From Serilophus lunatus (Eukaryota; Chordata; Aves; Passeriformes; Eurylaimidae), in assembly GCA_013399895.1 (NCBI GenBank), contig VXBA01000679.1, positions 42,961 to 106,960 of the forward strand: 64,000 nt of DNA. Reading direction: 5' to 3'. The translations under genes were made by a program, and so were the position numbers. Numbering within the stretch: position 1 is the first letter of the stretch; every line of letters begins with the position of its first letter. Positions 47,801-60,842 of this stretch are shown here, piece after piece. The notes below the pieces were generated by a model. It was given only the letters and a program-made list of their open reading frames with translations. It did not search any database and was not told where the DNA came from.

Positions 47801-48990
47801 ATATACTTCCTGTCAGACAATTGTTGTGTCCTGTCCTCCATCATCCTCCCCAAACCACCCTTCCAAAATCTGTTAAAACAACCCCAGTCTGTAAAGTAAT
47901 TTTCCTGCTTTAGGAGATAACCAAATGGAAGCAAATACCAGTCGTTTTCAGAAGCGTCTGCATGCAAGTTTCGTGGGGGGCAGAGGAGGCAGGAAGAAGA
48001 CTCTGGGCTCAGAGAAGGAAGTTTTCAAGTTGGAGGATTCTCACAATAAAACCTCTCACACAGACAGAGGTCACGTACCTCCTGCTCCTCTGGGCATAAA
48101 TAAAAAGCCCTTTAAAATTGAGTTTGAAACTGGTCAAATGCCCCTGAGCTGCAAAGTGTGTCTGGCTTTGAGAAAAGGCTGAGAGAGGTGGCTGCTGACC
48201 CAAACAATGACGAGCAGGAGATCAAATTTGTCAATGTGCAACATTTAATATTCCTTAGTCAGAATAATTTCCGGTTAAAATTGGCAGAAGTGGTGAACAT
48301 AATTCTCTCAGTATTTTATTAGTGAGATGGGAAGTTAATGGGAAAGGGCAGCTAAAAGTATTTCTGCTAAGGCTAGAAAATACATTAAAGTCAGCACTGT
48401 CATGGATTACACCCAAGGTCACAGGATTCAGTCACAGGAATTGATTAGTGATATTTACAACTCAACAAATTGCTTTAAGCAAGTGTGACATCATGCCCCA
48501 CACTATTTACCAGAGGAACTACCTCCAGTGAGGCTGTAAAACAGCTCATCAGTCCGTGGGTAGCTTCATGCAGGTGGTGAGAGCTTCAGCTACCACTTGA
48601 ATAATTCTACTCTCCCAATCTCATGATCTGTTACAGAGCTGCAACTGTGTGAACCTTGGAGAGCAAGGAGGGTGTTGGGTGAGCATCTGAGCACTTTGCT
48701 GACTAATGTTCATAGCTATCCTTTTTATTCAAGAGTGAGATTACAGAAAGCTTCTTTCTACTTAAAGCAGTTACTTGTATTTTAATTAATTTCAAAAAAC
48801 AAGGTCCTATTTGTAGCTGTTGCAACAGCATCAGGTGACCTCTCTCAGCACACCAGCAGGCAGAGCAGCATGCTGGGGCCAAGCCAGGGCTCTGTGCCCT
48901 GAGAGCTTCTCCTCAGACACTTGGGCTGAACCTTTGGTGCTTAGTTCTACACTGGGTTACTTGGAGACGAGCTTTGAAGATGTGCATTAC
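41879..48990. other. 3' flank with no recognised gene
   Basis: About 7.1 kb of non-coding sequence. A possible CR1 tail remnant with two octamers (ATTCTATGATTCTATG) ends at about 45784, without the usual preceding block. The part at about 43.65-43.9 kb looks like a candidate conserved element. Otherwise I see nothing identifiable. Confidence 0.7.
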
Positions 48991-49063
48991 AGGAGCTGGG
49001 CTCAATGATCCTTGTGGGCCCCTTCCAGCTCAGGGCAATTCTCATTCTATGATTCTGTGTCAG
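48991..49063 (+). mobile_element. CR1 LINE terminal fragment
   Basis: The final 70 bp of a forward CR1: GCTCAATGATCCTTGTGGGC, then CCCTTCCAGCTCAGGGCAAT and ATTCTATGATTCTGTG. Confidence 0.87.
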
Positions 49064-51967
49064 TGCAGACAGAGATCCTGAATCAGGAGTGGTTTCATAG
49101 GCTGCCCAAGGTCTGGGAAGAGTAGGAGCTGGAGGAGAAAATCCTCCACCTGCCCTGATGGGGGGATGCAAAGGCAAAATTCCTCTACACATGCCCTAGA
49201 ATAAATCTGGAGATAGGAGCCCTCCCAGACCTCATGGACAACGGGAAGATGGAGCTGGCTTTGGCTCAGAGCACCAGTCCAACCTGATGGCCAAGGGACC
49301 TGCTCCCATCGTGCTGGTCTGTGACTCATCTCACACCCCCATCTCACCCAGGTGTCACACAACCCTCCAGCCCCCACTGCACGGCCCGTGGTGGAAGAAC
49401 CTCTTCATAGCCTCCCCTTCTCCCTCAGCAGGGCACAGTTTTCACTATAATGGCATTTTTTCCTTTGTCAAAGGAGGCAAATCCTCTTTCATGTAATTGC
49501 ATGTGCTTCAAGGTGCTTGTAGACTTTTCACCAACTGGTTTGTACAATGAGACTTTTCCCCTCCCTACTGGAATCTGTCATTCCCTAATGCATTACTTTA
49601 CACAGCAAATTGAATGTGGATTTGTGGGGTTTTTTTGATAACCTTTATGAATCCTCTTGAATGATCTGTAGATGGGATCAGCAAACAAATTTTGTTCTAG
49701 CTCTCCAAATCCTGACACATGAATTGATTTCAGCGGGACACATTAAGTGAATGATGGATCTCTGCCAAAAGGACGTGTAGGATTTTGCAAGGGAGAGGGG
49801 GAAAGAAGAAGACTTTGCTTTCTCCCTTTTTTTCTCCTTCTTAGCCAGTCTTGTTAAGAAAGGGTGAAAGCACTTAAATTCATTGCTCTCAAAGTAAATT
49901 GGTTTTCTTTTCTACCCTCTCAGAAGTCCTTTTTCTTCCAGGCTTACCCATTGTTACCTTTCTTAAAGGAAAAACAGGGAGTCTCTCTGCTCACCCCCCA
50001 AGCCGTGCCCACCCCACGAGCCCCACAGCAGGCACCCCCTGTGGGCTCAGCTTCCCCCAGCAGCTCTGGCACTGCCATCCCTCCGCTTTGCTTTCTGGGG
50101 CTCCACTGCCCCTTTCTCCAGCACATTAAGGCTGGCAACAAGAGCGGGGCTGTTGTAACAAATGACAGTAAGATCCCCAGCTCGAGGGAGCTCGTTCCTC
50201 TCCGTTCACAGCTCTCCTGAGAAGTTTCCAGAGGCTGCTCTGTATGCAGAGCCAGAGCTTTGGATGCTAATTTGTTGGCACTGCAAACTCCCCCTGCAAA
50301 CGATAGATCCCATGACCTTCTTCAGTTACAGATAACACAAACTACAGTTATATTTAAGTGGCATATTGGTTAACCTCGGTGGCTCGCAATACTTTGCTTT
50401 GACTCCCTTCCTATCATTAACAAAGGTTTATGTTACAAAGGCACCTTGGAGTTCCTCGCAGGGAAATCCAGCCAACAAGCCCTTTCTTGTGAGCAGCTTT
50501 CTGCTTTGAGCTTCTGTTTTAGCCAGGCTGTGCATTACAAATGCTCTGAAACACCAGCAGCAATGAAGACATTAAGACAGGCATTAGGACAGGTGTTCTG
50601 GCAAAATGCTTTCCAAATTTGGTGCACTCTGTAGTAACTACTACTGCTGCTGTAATTTTCAAATCCTCCAAAAGGATTTTACCACCACGTAAAATTTGGT
50701 CTGGCTCATCACATCCAGTGGGACTGTTGGTTAAATAAAGAGCATAAAAAGAAAATGGTACTGGGGGCATTATTTTTATCTTCAAGAATGTAAGACACAG
50801 CTACTGCACCAAGAAAATTCTGAACCTCCACCTCCTCATTTATCTGGGGGGGTGTTGAGTCATGTCGCAATTTGTAGCCAGAATCCGGGATTGCCAGACA
50901 CACATACACCTTCAGTGTTGAAACCTTCAGTGCCTGACACCAAGAAACCTTTGCCACAATCATTGAAAACTCATTGCTCTCCATCATTAGCATGAACAGG
51001 CTGGTTGCTCTGAGCAGAGTGTGCAGTAACTCCCTGGGATAACACCCTCAGGACCCACATCATGGAGCAGGAGCTATGGGTCAGGATGCTCATTCTGTGC
51101 TTGTTCTAGGGGCCAATGAACCCCTAGTGGTGCCAAAGCCCCTCTGAGACTTGTTCTCAGGTGGTGACAGTCACCATTTCAGCTGCAGACCAACTGCCTG
51201 AGAGCTGAGGAGCATCAGTGGAGCCAACAGGGAGGTAAAACTCCTGACCTTTCTGGAAAAAGTTGGACGGAGTCCTTTGGCAGCTCTTCCACTATTAAAG
51301 CTGACCCACTTCCCTCCATTGTGGAGAATGTAATTTTCCTTCTCATTGATTTAAACCTGACTTTTTTATATTAATCTAATCAAATAACAAGAAAGCAACG
51401 AGGGTCCTGAGTTTGGCTTACTCTGTCTCATTGGGCTATTTTAACAAGCTGCAGAACCAAACATACTACACTTTCCTCTGGATACTGGACACATGAATGA
51501 CCAACCCAAAACTTGCAATGCTTTCCACTGTAAAAGACCAGAGCACACCATTTTTCAAGAATATTCCCAAAGGCCTATTTCCTATTACCCCAAGCAGATC
51601 TATAATATATTGTTTTCTCAAGAAAAAAACAAATCATGATTTCTTTGTCTCCTCTCCTTCCCATCAACAGCATGGTGATTTTCACTGATGGAGGAAGGCA
51701 GCACCATGAGCTGCAGGTACCACTTCTGCTTCAACCTGAGAGGTGAAACTGGATAAGGGGGTTAATCCATGTGAGTTCTTGCTGTCATTGACACTTCAGA
51801 CAACATTTTGCATGCATTTGCTCAAAAATGATACTCCCAAGAGCAAAGATGGTAACATCCACAAAGTGTGCTTCTGACCAGAGCTTTTTGTTGCATGGGC
51901 TTTTAATCACCTTTGAAGAAGGGCTGGTTTCACCCAACACCAAAATCATCTCTCCGCTGTACTGACC
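49064..51967. other. 3' flank with no recognised gene
   Basis: Non-coding sequence with a somewhat GC-rich part at about 49.98-50.22 kb. No convincing ORF, RNA gene or repeat was seen. Confidence 0.7.
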
Positions 51968-52229
51968 AATGGGCTGGAGCTGTGTCAGGGCAGGGGCAGG
52001 GGGGATCTCAGGCCAAGGCTCTCCTTTGCCCAGAGGGGGGTTGGGCACTGCCCAGGCTCCCCAGGGCAGTGGGCACAGCCCCAAGGCTGCCAGAGCTGCA
52101 GGAGGGGTGGGATGATCCTCTGGGGACAGGGGGGGACTCTTGGGGATGGGCCTGTGCAGGGCCAGGGGTTGGATGGATGGTCCTTGGGGGTCCCTTCCAG
52201 CTCAGTAGATTCTGTGATTCTGTGAAAGG
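51968..52229 (+). mobile_element. CR1 LINE 3'-end fragment, young subfamily
   Basis: A forward copy starting abruptly at GGGCTGGAGCTGTGTCAGGG and ending CTCAGTAGATTCTGTGATTC. Its first 170 bp are nearly identical to the reverse complement of 18290-18460 and 30410-30580, and its last 100 bp to 41782-41860. The abrupt start is normal CR1 5' truncation. Confidence 0.94.
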
Positions 52230-55200
52230 TCTAAATAGACTTGTACAGATTTTTCTGCCTCTCAGAAGGATATTCAATACCTAAACAAAAGATCTTAAAT
52301 TTAATTTCATATTTATAGCTACTTTTACCTGTAACTACTTAAAAATCTACACAGGTTTTCAGTATACAATACAATTTTTGTCTTACTACTAGTGGTGATG
52401 TGAAGCCATAGGAAATTTAGCCCTGTGTGTAGTACACCCTTTACCTTCTACATTAAGATTGGTATCATCTTCATCACAGGAATCCTGTTCCACATCAGAG
52501 ATGAATCCATGGCTCTGTGTCTCAGGAAGTTACTGTCTTTCTGAGAAACAGCAGAGCAGGGCCTGCAATGTGTAGTGATAAAGTTTACATCAAATGCATG
52601 CACAGCTGCCAGATTAGAGCAGTGTCTCAGGATACCACCAATCTGTGTAGGGATTGGTGATGACACAAGTCTAGAAATGGAAAAACTACTGAGTTCCACA
52701 CTTTGACTACTTCTTTTAAACAAAGTTGTTGTGCGGTTCAGTCAACATGACACAAAATTTAGAGCTGCCCTTCACCCTGGCATGCTGTTACTGCAGGGAA
52801 AGAAGGTGCAGAGACCTTGTCCAAACAACAAAGTTCTAGATCATTTTCCATGTTTAAAGACACACAGAAGAGTCTACGTGCTTGATTATACAGAACCAGG
52901 TAAATTCTTTCCAGCAAAGCAAATCTACTCCTTGTTGGCAATGTATCACTGCTGAGTCAATTATTGTCTTCCAAAAGCTGGTGTAGTTACACAAAGCCAT
53001 TATTGAGTTGGCTCCAGACCTGCTCATTCATCTAACCCCCTCAATGGTTGGCTCAAGAATGCCAATTAGTAGTAGTTTATCATTAACCAGCCTGCTTTAT
53101 TTACCAAGATTTGGTTGGCCAGGGCCAAGACCGCTGAATTTCTGTTCTCTTGTCTGACATGCATCTTGTTGAGCATTATAAACTGGATTTATGTGGTATG
53201 AAATGATGAATAGGGCTTGAGTCATTTCATATATTAGCATTTCATACCAGCTGGAATGAAGCAATTAATTAAAATAATCTCTACAATGTGTGTAATTGTT
53301 CCTATACATCTCAGGTAAGGAAATACTACAACTTCACTATATCATGGGAAGTCTGAGCATCCAAACATCTTTTAAAGCATTCAGTGAGATTTATGATCAT
53401 CCCCTCATTGCTAAGATCAGGCACTAGCATGTGATGGAGATGCCAGCACTTGTCATATGTAGAGCAACACTTAAACCCATGCAGCACTGCCCCTACACTG
53501 CAACACGTCCACTCTTACACAAGTGATTCCTCCAGAAATTAGTGTTCTTCTTTTTGTAGCTCCTGGAAGTATTTATCATCCATTCAATATAGTGAGAGAA
53601 ATCACTCTGCTGTTAAACAGGCTCAGTCAGATTATGCTGCCAATAAACAGGGTACTCAGGGCCAGTGAGACCCAGAAGAGGCAAATTCTGTGTTTCCTCC
53701 TAATCTACGGCACAGGGGAAGTGCAGGACTGAGGCAGTTCCCGAATGCACTGGGAATTAGTTATTCAACTCACTTTCTCTTTCTTCCCATTTGCCAAAGG
53801 TGATGAGCAGGATACAGCAACTAGTGAGACAGAGAGGTCCTAAAAACTGACAGGTCTCCATTTCTGGATTCCAGGAAACAGGGATATCTGGAACTACATC
53901 CAGTGCAAGACCCACCTGCTGGCCCCCCCTCAGCTGTGTGTAGGGGATGTCACCAAGCCCTGTATTTCATGCAGCCTTGAGCACTATTGCAACCACGTGC
54001 TGCTCTGGAGCAATCCTTGGGCTACAGGCTCCTTGCCTTGGCATTCAGAATTCCTAGCAGGCCCCAACAGCTCCTTCAGCTTCCCTGATCCATTTAATTG
54101 AGGCTAAAGCACCCTGAGCTCTTCCTTGACTCACTCCATGTCCTTTCCACAGCAGTCCCAGTATGAACAGCACCTTCTTGGATTGATATTCACAGCACAG
54201 GATGTGAGGTAATTACAATGATTGGTGCCCTCCTTCTTCAGTTATTGCTTTGGCAATTAAAAAGCATTAACTAACAAAGTCAAAGATCAGTAGGTTTACT
54301 GAATGACTGAATATTTACAAGTATATTGTATATCATATTATTCCCCAGCTTTCAAGAGAAACTATTATAATGTGCATTCATGTATTACATTGAGCACTTC
54401 CTCCTATTAGGTTCTAATGTAATGGGATTATTTCTTCCTTCAAGAGTACTATTTGCATCAACAGAGGAGAAAACATTTATTCCTTTCTGCTGTGGGTTAT
54501 TTGGAATAACTGTGGTTTATTCTGACAATTGGTTATTAAAGCACTTGGTAGTTCAGCTCACCTGGGTGAACTGAAATCTCACACAAATTTGAACAACTTC
54601 AATCAAGTGATGCTCTGCTACATTTAATGGTGCAACAATGGAAGAATAAATAGAAGATTAAAAAAAAAGTTAAGGTCTCAAACTCTAGGTCCATACAAAT
54701 TACATGGTGTTAAAAACTGCATTACAATGTGAGATTTCAAGGCCTGTATTGTTCAGGACAGCTGAATTCACACAGCCAAATGTAATTACAGGATAAATAA
54801 ATTACTTAGATTTGCATTTTGGGGGGGGGGGGGGNTGTCTGTTATTTCATGGCTTAGAACACATTGTCTCATTCCCTAAGCTATAAAACATTACAAATAA
54901 GATTTGCAGGGTGGGTGTTTGAGTTTTTAAATTAAGACTTTGCTCTAAGGCAAGTAAAATGCATCTATGGGGACAGTGGGGCGACAAGTGCAGCAGAAGC
55001 AGCAGAACCATGACCAGCTGACTCCTACCAGATTTCTTCCTCAGGTTGCAGAATTCTTTAGTAGAAAGACACTCCTTGAAAACCAAGGAAAAGCCCCTTC
55101 TCGGTGAAATGAACCTCTAGTGTAAGACAGGAGGGGAAGATTCTTAGTATTGTCTACAATGGCTCAGGTCATGCCTGATGAGCACTGTAGAACCTTCACT

Positions 55201-58200
55201 AGACCAGGACCAAGAGCAGAACTTCCATTCTGAAAGACCCTTGTGTTCACTTAACAGGGCTCAGTAATTGCTGATAAGAGACTTGTACTAGACTGCATAA
55301 ATCTGGAATCTCCTGCCATACAGATCTGTAACAATCTCATTTTCTGCTAAATGAGCAGTGGTCTGAACTGTGCTCAGGGATGATGTACACTCATGTACTT
55401 GAGATCATCCCACACTGAAGCCTACAAAATTTCTATTAACTCTCCTTTCTGTGCTTGTGAGTTTGGTTAAAGCAGCCAAAATATTCCAACACATTAGAAG
55501 CTTTTTGAATTTTCCAACCCAGTTTTTGCAAACCAAACTGGCACAGATGGTCATGTTACAGCCATCAGCTGTCCTGAAACTGGACTTTCTGAGCCATTTC
55601 AGCACCAATTCTGAGACTGTGCTTTGAAACACAAAGTCCTTGACTAAAGCTGGTGTGAACAAAAGTAAATTCAGGTTCTGTCAGGGTGTTTTGAAATGCA
55701 GGATTTGGCTGAGAACAGATTATCTTCCAACACTGAAATGTCTCAGCCTTTTCTTGGATTTCATTGTCTTCCATTTGTTGTGATTTAATCCAGGAACAGG
55801 GTCCTTTTGAACTGCCCCTTCCAGTGCCACATCTCTCCCCATTCACTCTGTCACTTGTGAAACGTCTTTTGATCTCAGTGGTCACATTCCTGTCAATAGC
55901 AGGCACCTCCTTCTCCTTGTTCCCCATATTCCATCCTACACCCAGACTGAAGCCAGCTTGCAGTTCAGAACATTGTTTAGAAGACGCATTCCAGCTTCAC
56001 AGATCAAAATGGCAATTTTGAATTCCAAAAGAGAGAAAAAAATCCCATTACAGCTTGTGACTAAACAGAGTAGTCTTTCCTAAATTTCATGGGTTATATG
56101 AGTTGTTACCTTTTTTTTCCTCCAAATTCCTTAAATATATCCCAATTTTCCCCAAAGCACACCCTTTCTGGTTTTCCTGAAGTCTTTAACCAGTAATCAA
56201 AATAGCAGCTGAGAAATGTCTAAGGTGCTACTTACAGTCTCCATGGAATTGCTCTGTTGGCTTGTCACTGTCTTTTCACTATTTAAGGTTAAATGTGTTT
56301 GGGTACCAAGATAACCACAAATATATACAATTTTATGACTTACACTGCTTCTCTTTCCCGTGGGAGAGGCAATGTGGCTCAGGAAAAGGGTCTGGCTGGT
56401 CAGTAAGTGGTAACAACATCCCTGAAGCAGAGTTGTGAGTTACCCCAAGTTCTCCTTGTTCTCCTGGATCTGGAAAGATCCCCCCAAACAGCAGTGCAAG
56501 ATGTTGGGTCAGCTCAGAGTGTCTCATGTTCTCTCTCCTTTCTGATCCTCTAAAATTTCTCCCGTGGCATCTTTGCTCCCCAGGAGTCTTCCCCAGATTC
56601 CCTACTTAGAGGACTGGGCAGAGAATACCTCTGTGGAGACTGATCCATCCATGCTGCTGTATTTTAACCTCCTGTTCGCAGGTTGCTTGATCAGAACATT
56701 TCTGACCAGGCTTGCGCTTCTTCACGATGAACAGGCTGTTTGGAGAGTTTGGCTGTTTATTTCCTGGAGCACAGAAACACTAATCAAGGTCCATTCTCTT
56801 TTGGACAAAGGTTTGGTCATATTTTGCATATGTCCATTAAAACAGCCATTTAAGATGGATAAAATTATTTTGTCAGTGAATATTTATATATATGGACATC
56901 TCATCTAAAGTGAGTGATGGATGAAGCCTTTAATTTAAGTTCTATTTTCCCTAAAACTTACAGAACCATTAATTATTACTTAGTAGAAGAAGGGAAGTGC
57001 TCATACCAGGCAAAGCAAAAGTCCCACAGAAAACACATTCATGCAGGGTCCCGAGTGTCGAAATTTTGTCGACTTTAATTGGAAGTCATGACTGAAGTCA
57101 AAATTAATCTGCTGAGCTACTTTTCACATGTATTCACCATCTGCACACCAGCAATATGAAACTGTTTAAAGCTCTTCATGGGAGCAGTTGTTGACTGACT
57201 TGGATTTGTCAACACTTGAAAAAATTCTTGCAACTTAAGGAAATCTTATTATGATTGGGAAAAATTCCTATCCTTTCTCCTCAAGCAAGGCAGCCAGGAA
57301 ACAGGGATGCTTTAAATTCCTTCAATTTAAAGGAGTTTGAGATGTGCCTTGAAGTGAGAAATGTACGTCCTCTTCCTGCCTCAACTTCCATTTAGTCTGA
57401 ATGGTTGAAGATGCTCTAAAAATGTTTTATATTTAACAGAAAAATAAAGAGCAAGCAGATCAAGCACAGAAATTTCAGAATTCGGAGTATGTTTATTTCT
57501 TCCCTTCCCAGCTGCTTCCATGCCAGTTTTGAGACACAAGTGGGGCCACTGTGTTATGGAGAAAGTCGAAACCCCAACTTGCAGGTGAAGGAATCTGGGA
57601 AAGGAGAAGGAACAGGTGAGAGGAAATCTGGTTCTCATTCCTTCTGGGGATAATCCCAAGGATTTTTCCTTTTCTATGTGGCAGACAGAGTTGGTGAGCA
57701 CAGTGATCTCCCAAGAACCTGCCTCTGCATTTTCCAACCACATGGTCATTCAGAGGTGAATAGACCAAAAAAATCTTTTGGCACTTCAGTTTAAATCAGT
57801 TTTCCTGAATCCTTTCTAGTCAAGTGAAACCTAACACAGGTACATCTGAGCTATTTAGAGCACCTAGAAAGCCCCACAGCAGGCCACAGGTGAGGCAGGT
57901 GCTGGAGCACAGCCCTGCCCTCATCCTACAGCAGAGCTCCTTGCCAGGATCTGTCCCCAGAGGAGCTCTCATTCCTTGCATTTTTAAGGGAAGCTGTTCC
58001 AACACTTCACAGAAGCAGAACCAACACTTGCTTGTTTTTCCTCTTCCCTTCCCTTCTACCAACAGGTGACTTTGAGCTGAATTAAAATGGGACTTGTAAT
58101 GAAAAATAGCCACGTTTTGCTCTGCAGCCTCTAATTACTCAGAGCCATTAAGAAGCTCTTGTAGAATGGAAAAGCTGCTGTGTTATTTTCATTTCTCTTT

Positions 58201-60454
58201 TCCCTTGTTGGGAAGCTACACAGCATCCAAGGCGCTCTCTTTGTGCACACTGTGCTGGATCTGTTAAACAAAATCTGTACACCACAGTCCATCTAACGAA
58301 GCTGTGTGAGGCAAACAGCCCCTTGACACCCGTTGAGAATTTTCCCTCCTCTTATTTCTTCTCCTTTTTAATTCCATCCCAGCAATAGCTGGTGCTCTGC
58401 CTGAATGCAAGGCCCTTCCTCTTCAGAAGCTGATTGTAGCAAGACTTAGATTCTACCCCTTTGGAAGAAAAATGCCTCTTGACAGCTCTTTGGAAAGAAG
58501 GGGGAGTTCCGTGCAGGGGTGACAGTGGCAGAAAGGGTTGGCTCTCACCGTTTCTTCGAACTGCATAATGAATGAAATGTTTAACAGAGGAGAGGATGTA
58601 GGGCTGGCAACACGTATTAGTTAAAGGGCTTTTTGAAGCCATCTGTCCACCAGCTTTAGCTCTACTGAATGAAAATTGGTTTTGAAAGCAAAAGGGACGG
58701 ACACTCTAATCTTCCAGCTCTTCATCCTCCACTGCAAGGCAGCCAAAGACACTTGCAGTGCTTGGGGAAGGAATGAGCTCCTCAGCAAAGGGAGGGGTGC
58801 TTTGCCTTCCTTTTAACTGGCTCTGCTCACAGTACTTATATCAGTGAACAGTATTTACAAATGCAAAGTACCAATAAGGACTGGAACAACAAAAGCCAGC
58901 TGCATAAAAATCAGCTTCCCCTTACATGCACTTCAGAGGGCAAATTAACAGAATTTTAGATAAACCAAAGAGTGCTGCAGTCCCTTGTCCAAAAATAAAA
59001 CTTTGGTTTAGTGTGCCAGGAAGAAATACTGACTTTTGGCTCTTCTCCTTAATCATTGAACCAAAATTTCCCTGCTAAGACTGGCCCTGCTGGTGTTCCT
59101 TTTAGAGGGACTTTTTTAATGATTTATGCTCACCTCTTTTTCTGCACAGACTGAAGGACACAACAATTCCTGCAATGTGGGGACAATTTGTGGTATTTGC
59201 ACAGCTCTTTGCACAGCTTGGAGCAGATAAAAGTTTACTAGTTGTTCAGTGCAAAACTGAGATTTGCTAAGAACATACAAAGAGTTTATTTGAAAGTTTT
59301 TGAAACTACCAAACAAGAGTACAAACTGCAAGCTTTGGAATTCTCTACCATCACACCTGTAAGCCAAGAGTAAGAAACAGAGGTGGTTTCACACACAGCA
59401 GAACATGAAGACACAGTTACTCCCTGGTGAAACTCATCATATTGGAGACCTGCTCTTGATTCAATATAAAAGAGAACGAAACCATGTTGACCCACTAACC
59501 TTCTATTGCCAAATGTGGGAAAATGACGTGTTAATTTATGCAACAGGATCTGAAGAGCAGTGTAAAAGGAAAGAAAACCATCCCAGCAAATGTCTTGGGT
59601 GCTCCCCGGCCTACTGGATCCGTGCACCTGGCAAATCAGCAAACTAAAGCAAACAAATGTGGGAAGTAAGTTCATGTTTCTGAAGAAAAGAAAATAAGAC
59701 AATTTCCCTCGCCCCCATTCCAAGTTTGCATTATTATACTTTCCCAGGGCTATTCCATGGTAGTTGTTACCACCCTTCACAGCCGTTGTTTAGACAGCTT
59801 GAGCAGTGGCTACAGAAATGAAGTAGATATTTGTGCAGTTAAACTGCAGCATACAAGTGCATCTTTGGTCCTAATTTCAGCAGGAAGAGACTATACAGTC
59901 TATAGAGTCAAAACGGATACAAAGTTGAAGGAAAAATAAGTCCTTGAAATCTTTGTCCCAAACTGTTAAAAAATGGGATTTGAACAGAGTATTCTCTTAG
60001 CGGTCCCTCGCTGTTTGGGTTGCATGGTTTGCTCTCTGGGGCCCAAATATCTCAAATAAAATCACAGCCTGGAGAAGAGACTGTGGAGCTCCAGCCTTGC
60101 TGACAGAATGTTTTGCAATCAGCTTGAAAAGAGCTTGTTTGTGGATGACAATGTGTATTTGTGTGGCAAGAAGAAAAAAGGTACATTTGGAAATGTGTGG
60201 GCTGTGTTGGCAAAGCAGTGAGAGCCTGTGCATGAATCACATACCTGAGGACTCAGGGCCTGAATCACCAGCAGGGGTTGACCTGGTCCAACACAGGTGG
60301 CACCCAGGAGGCAAAGCTGGTACAAACCACGAGGAATTCAAAATTTAGACCCTGTGGTGAAAGGTCAATTTATCTCTTAGGGGGCCTGGAAAGCTGTGCC
60401 AGGGCTGTGGCAAATGTGAGTCCAGGCTTGGCTGGAAGAGCATGAACAGAGAGA
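52230..60454. other. 3' flank with no recognised gene
   Basis: About 8.2 kb of AT-rich non-coding sequence. It includes a poly(G) run next to an N at 54835. Minus-strand frames were read for a convergent neighbour, in particular EGF-repeat sequence of FBLN2, which lies beyond WNT7A in human. None was found. Confidence 0.7.
54821..54835 (+). repeat. Poly(G) run ending in an N
   Basis: Fourteen G followed by one N, typical of an unresolved homopolymer. Confidence 0.85.
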
Positions 60455-60842
60455 AGGAGTGGTAGAGATAGGGTTGTTCAGCCTGGAGAAGGGAAGGCTT
60501 TGGGAAGACTTCTTTGCAGCCTTCCAGTACGTTAAGGGGGCTGATATAAAGGAGGAAGAGGGGCTTTTTGTATGGGCAGATAATGGTCTTAAACTGACAG
60601 ATGGCAGGGCTGGAATAGGTATCAGGAAGAAATTGTTCCCTGTGAGGGTGGGGAGGCCCTGGCACAGGGTGCCCAGAGAAGCTGTGGCTGCCCCATCCCT
60701 GGGAGTGTCCAAGGCCAGGTTGGATGGGGCTTGGAGCCACCTGGGAGAGTGGAAGGTGTCCCTGCACATGGCAGGGAGTGGGATGAGATGTGCTTTAAAG
60801 TCCTTTTCAATCCAAACCATGCTATGATTTTATGATTCTACG
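60455..60842 (+). mobile_element. CR1 LINE 3' fragment
   Basis: Forward CR1, about 390 bp: GGGTTGTTCAGCCTGGAGAA, GGAAGAAATTGTTCCCTGTG, CCATCCCTGGGAGTGTCCAA, GTCCTTTTCAATCCAAACCA, ending in CTATGATTTTATGATTCTA. It belongs to the same class as the older copies at 23.4 kb and 33.1 kb, not the young group. Confidence 0.93.
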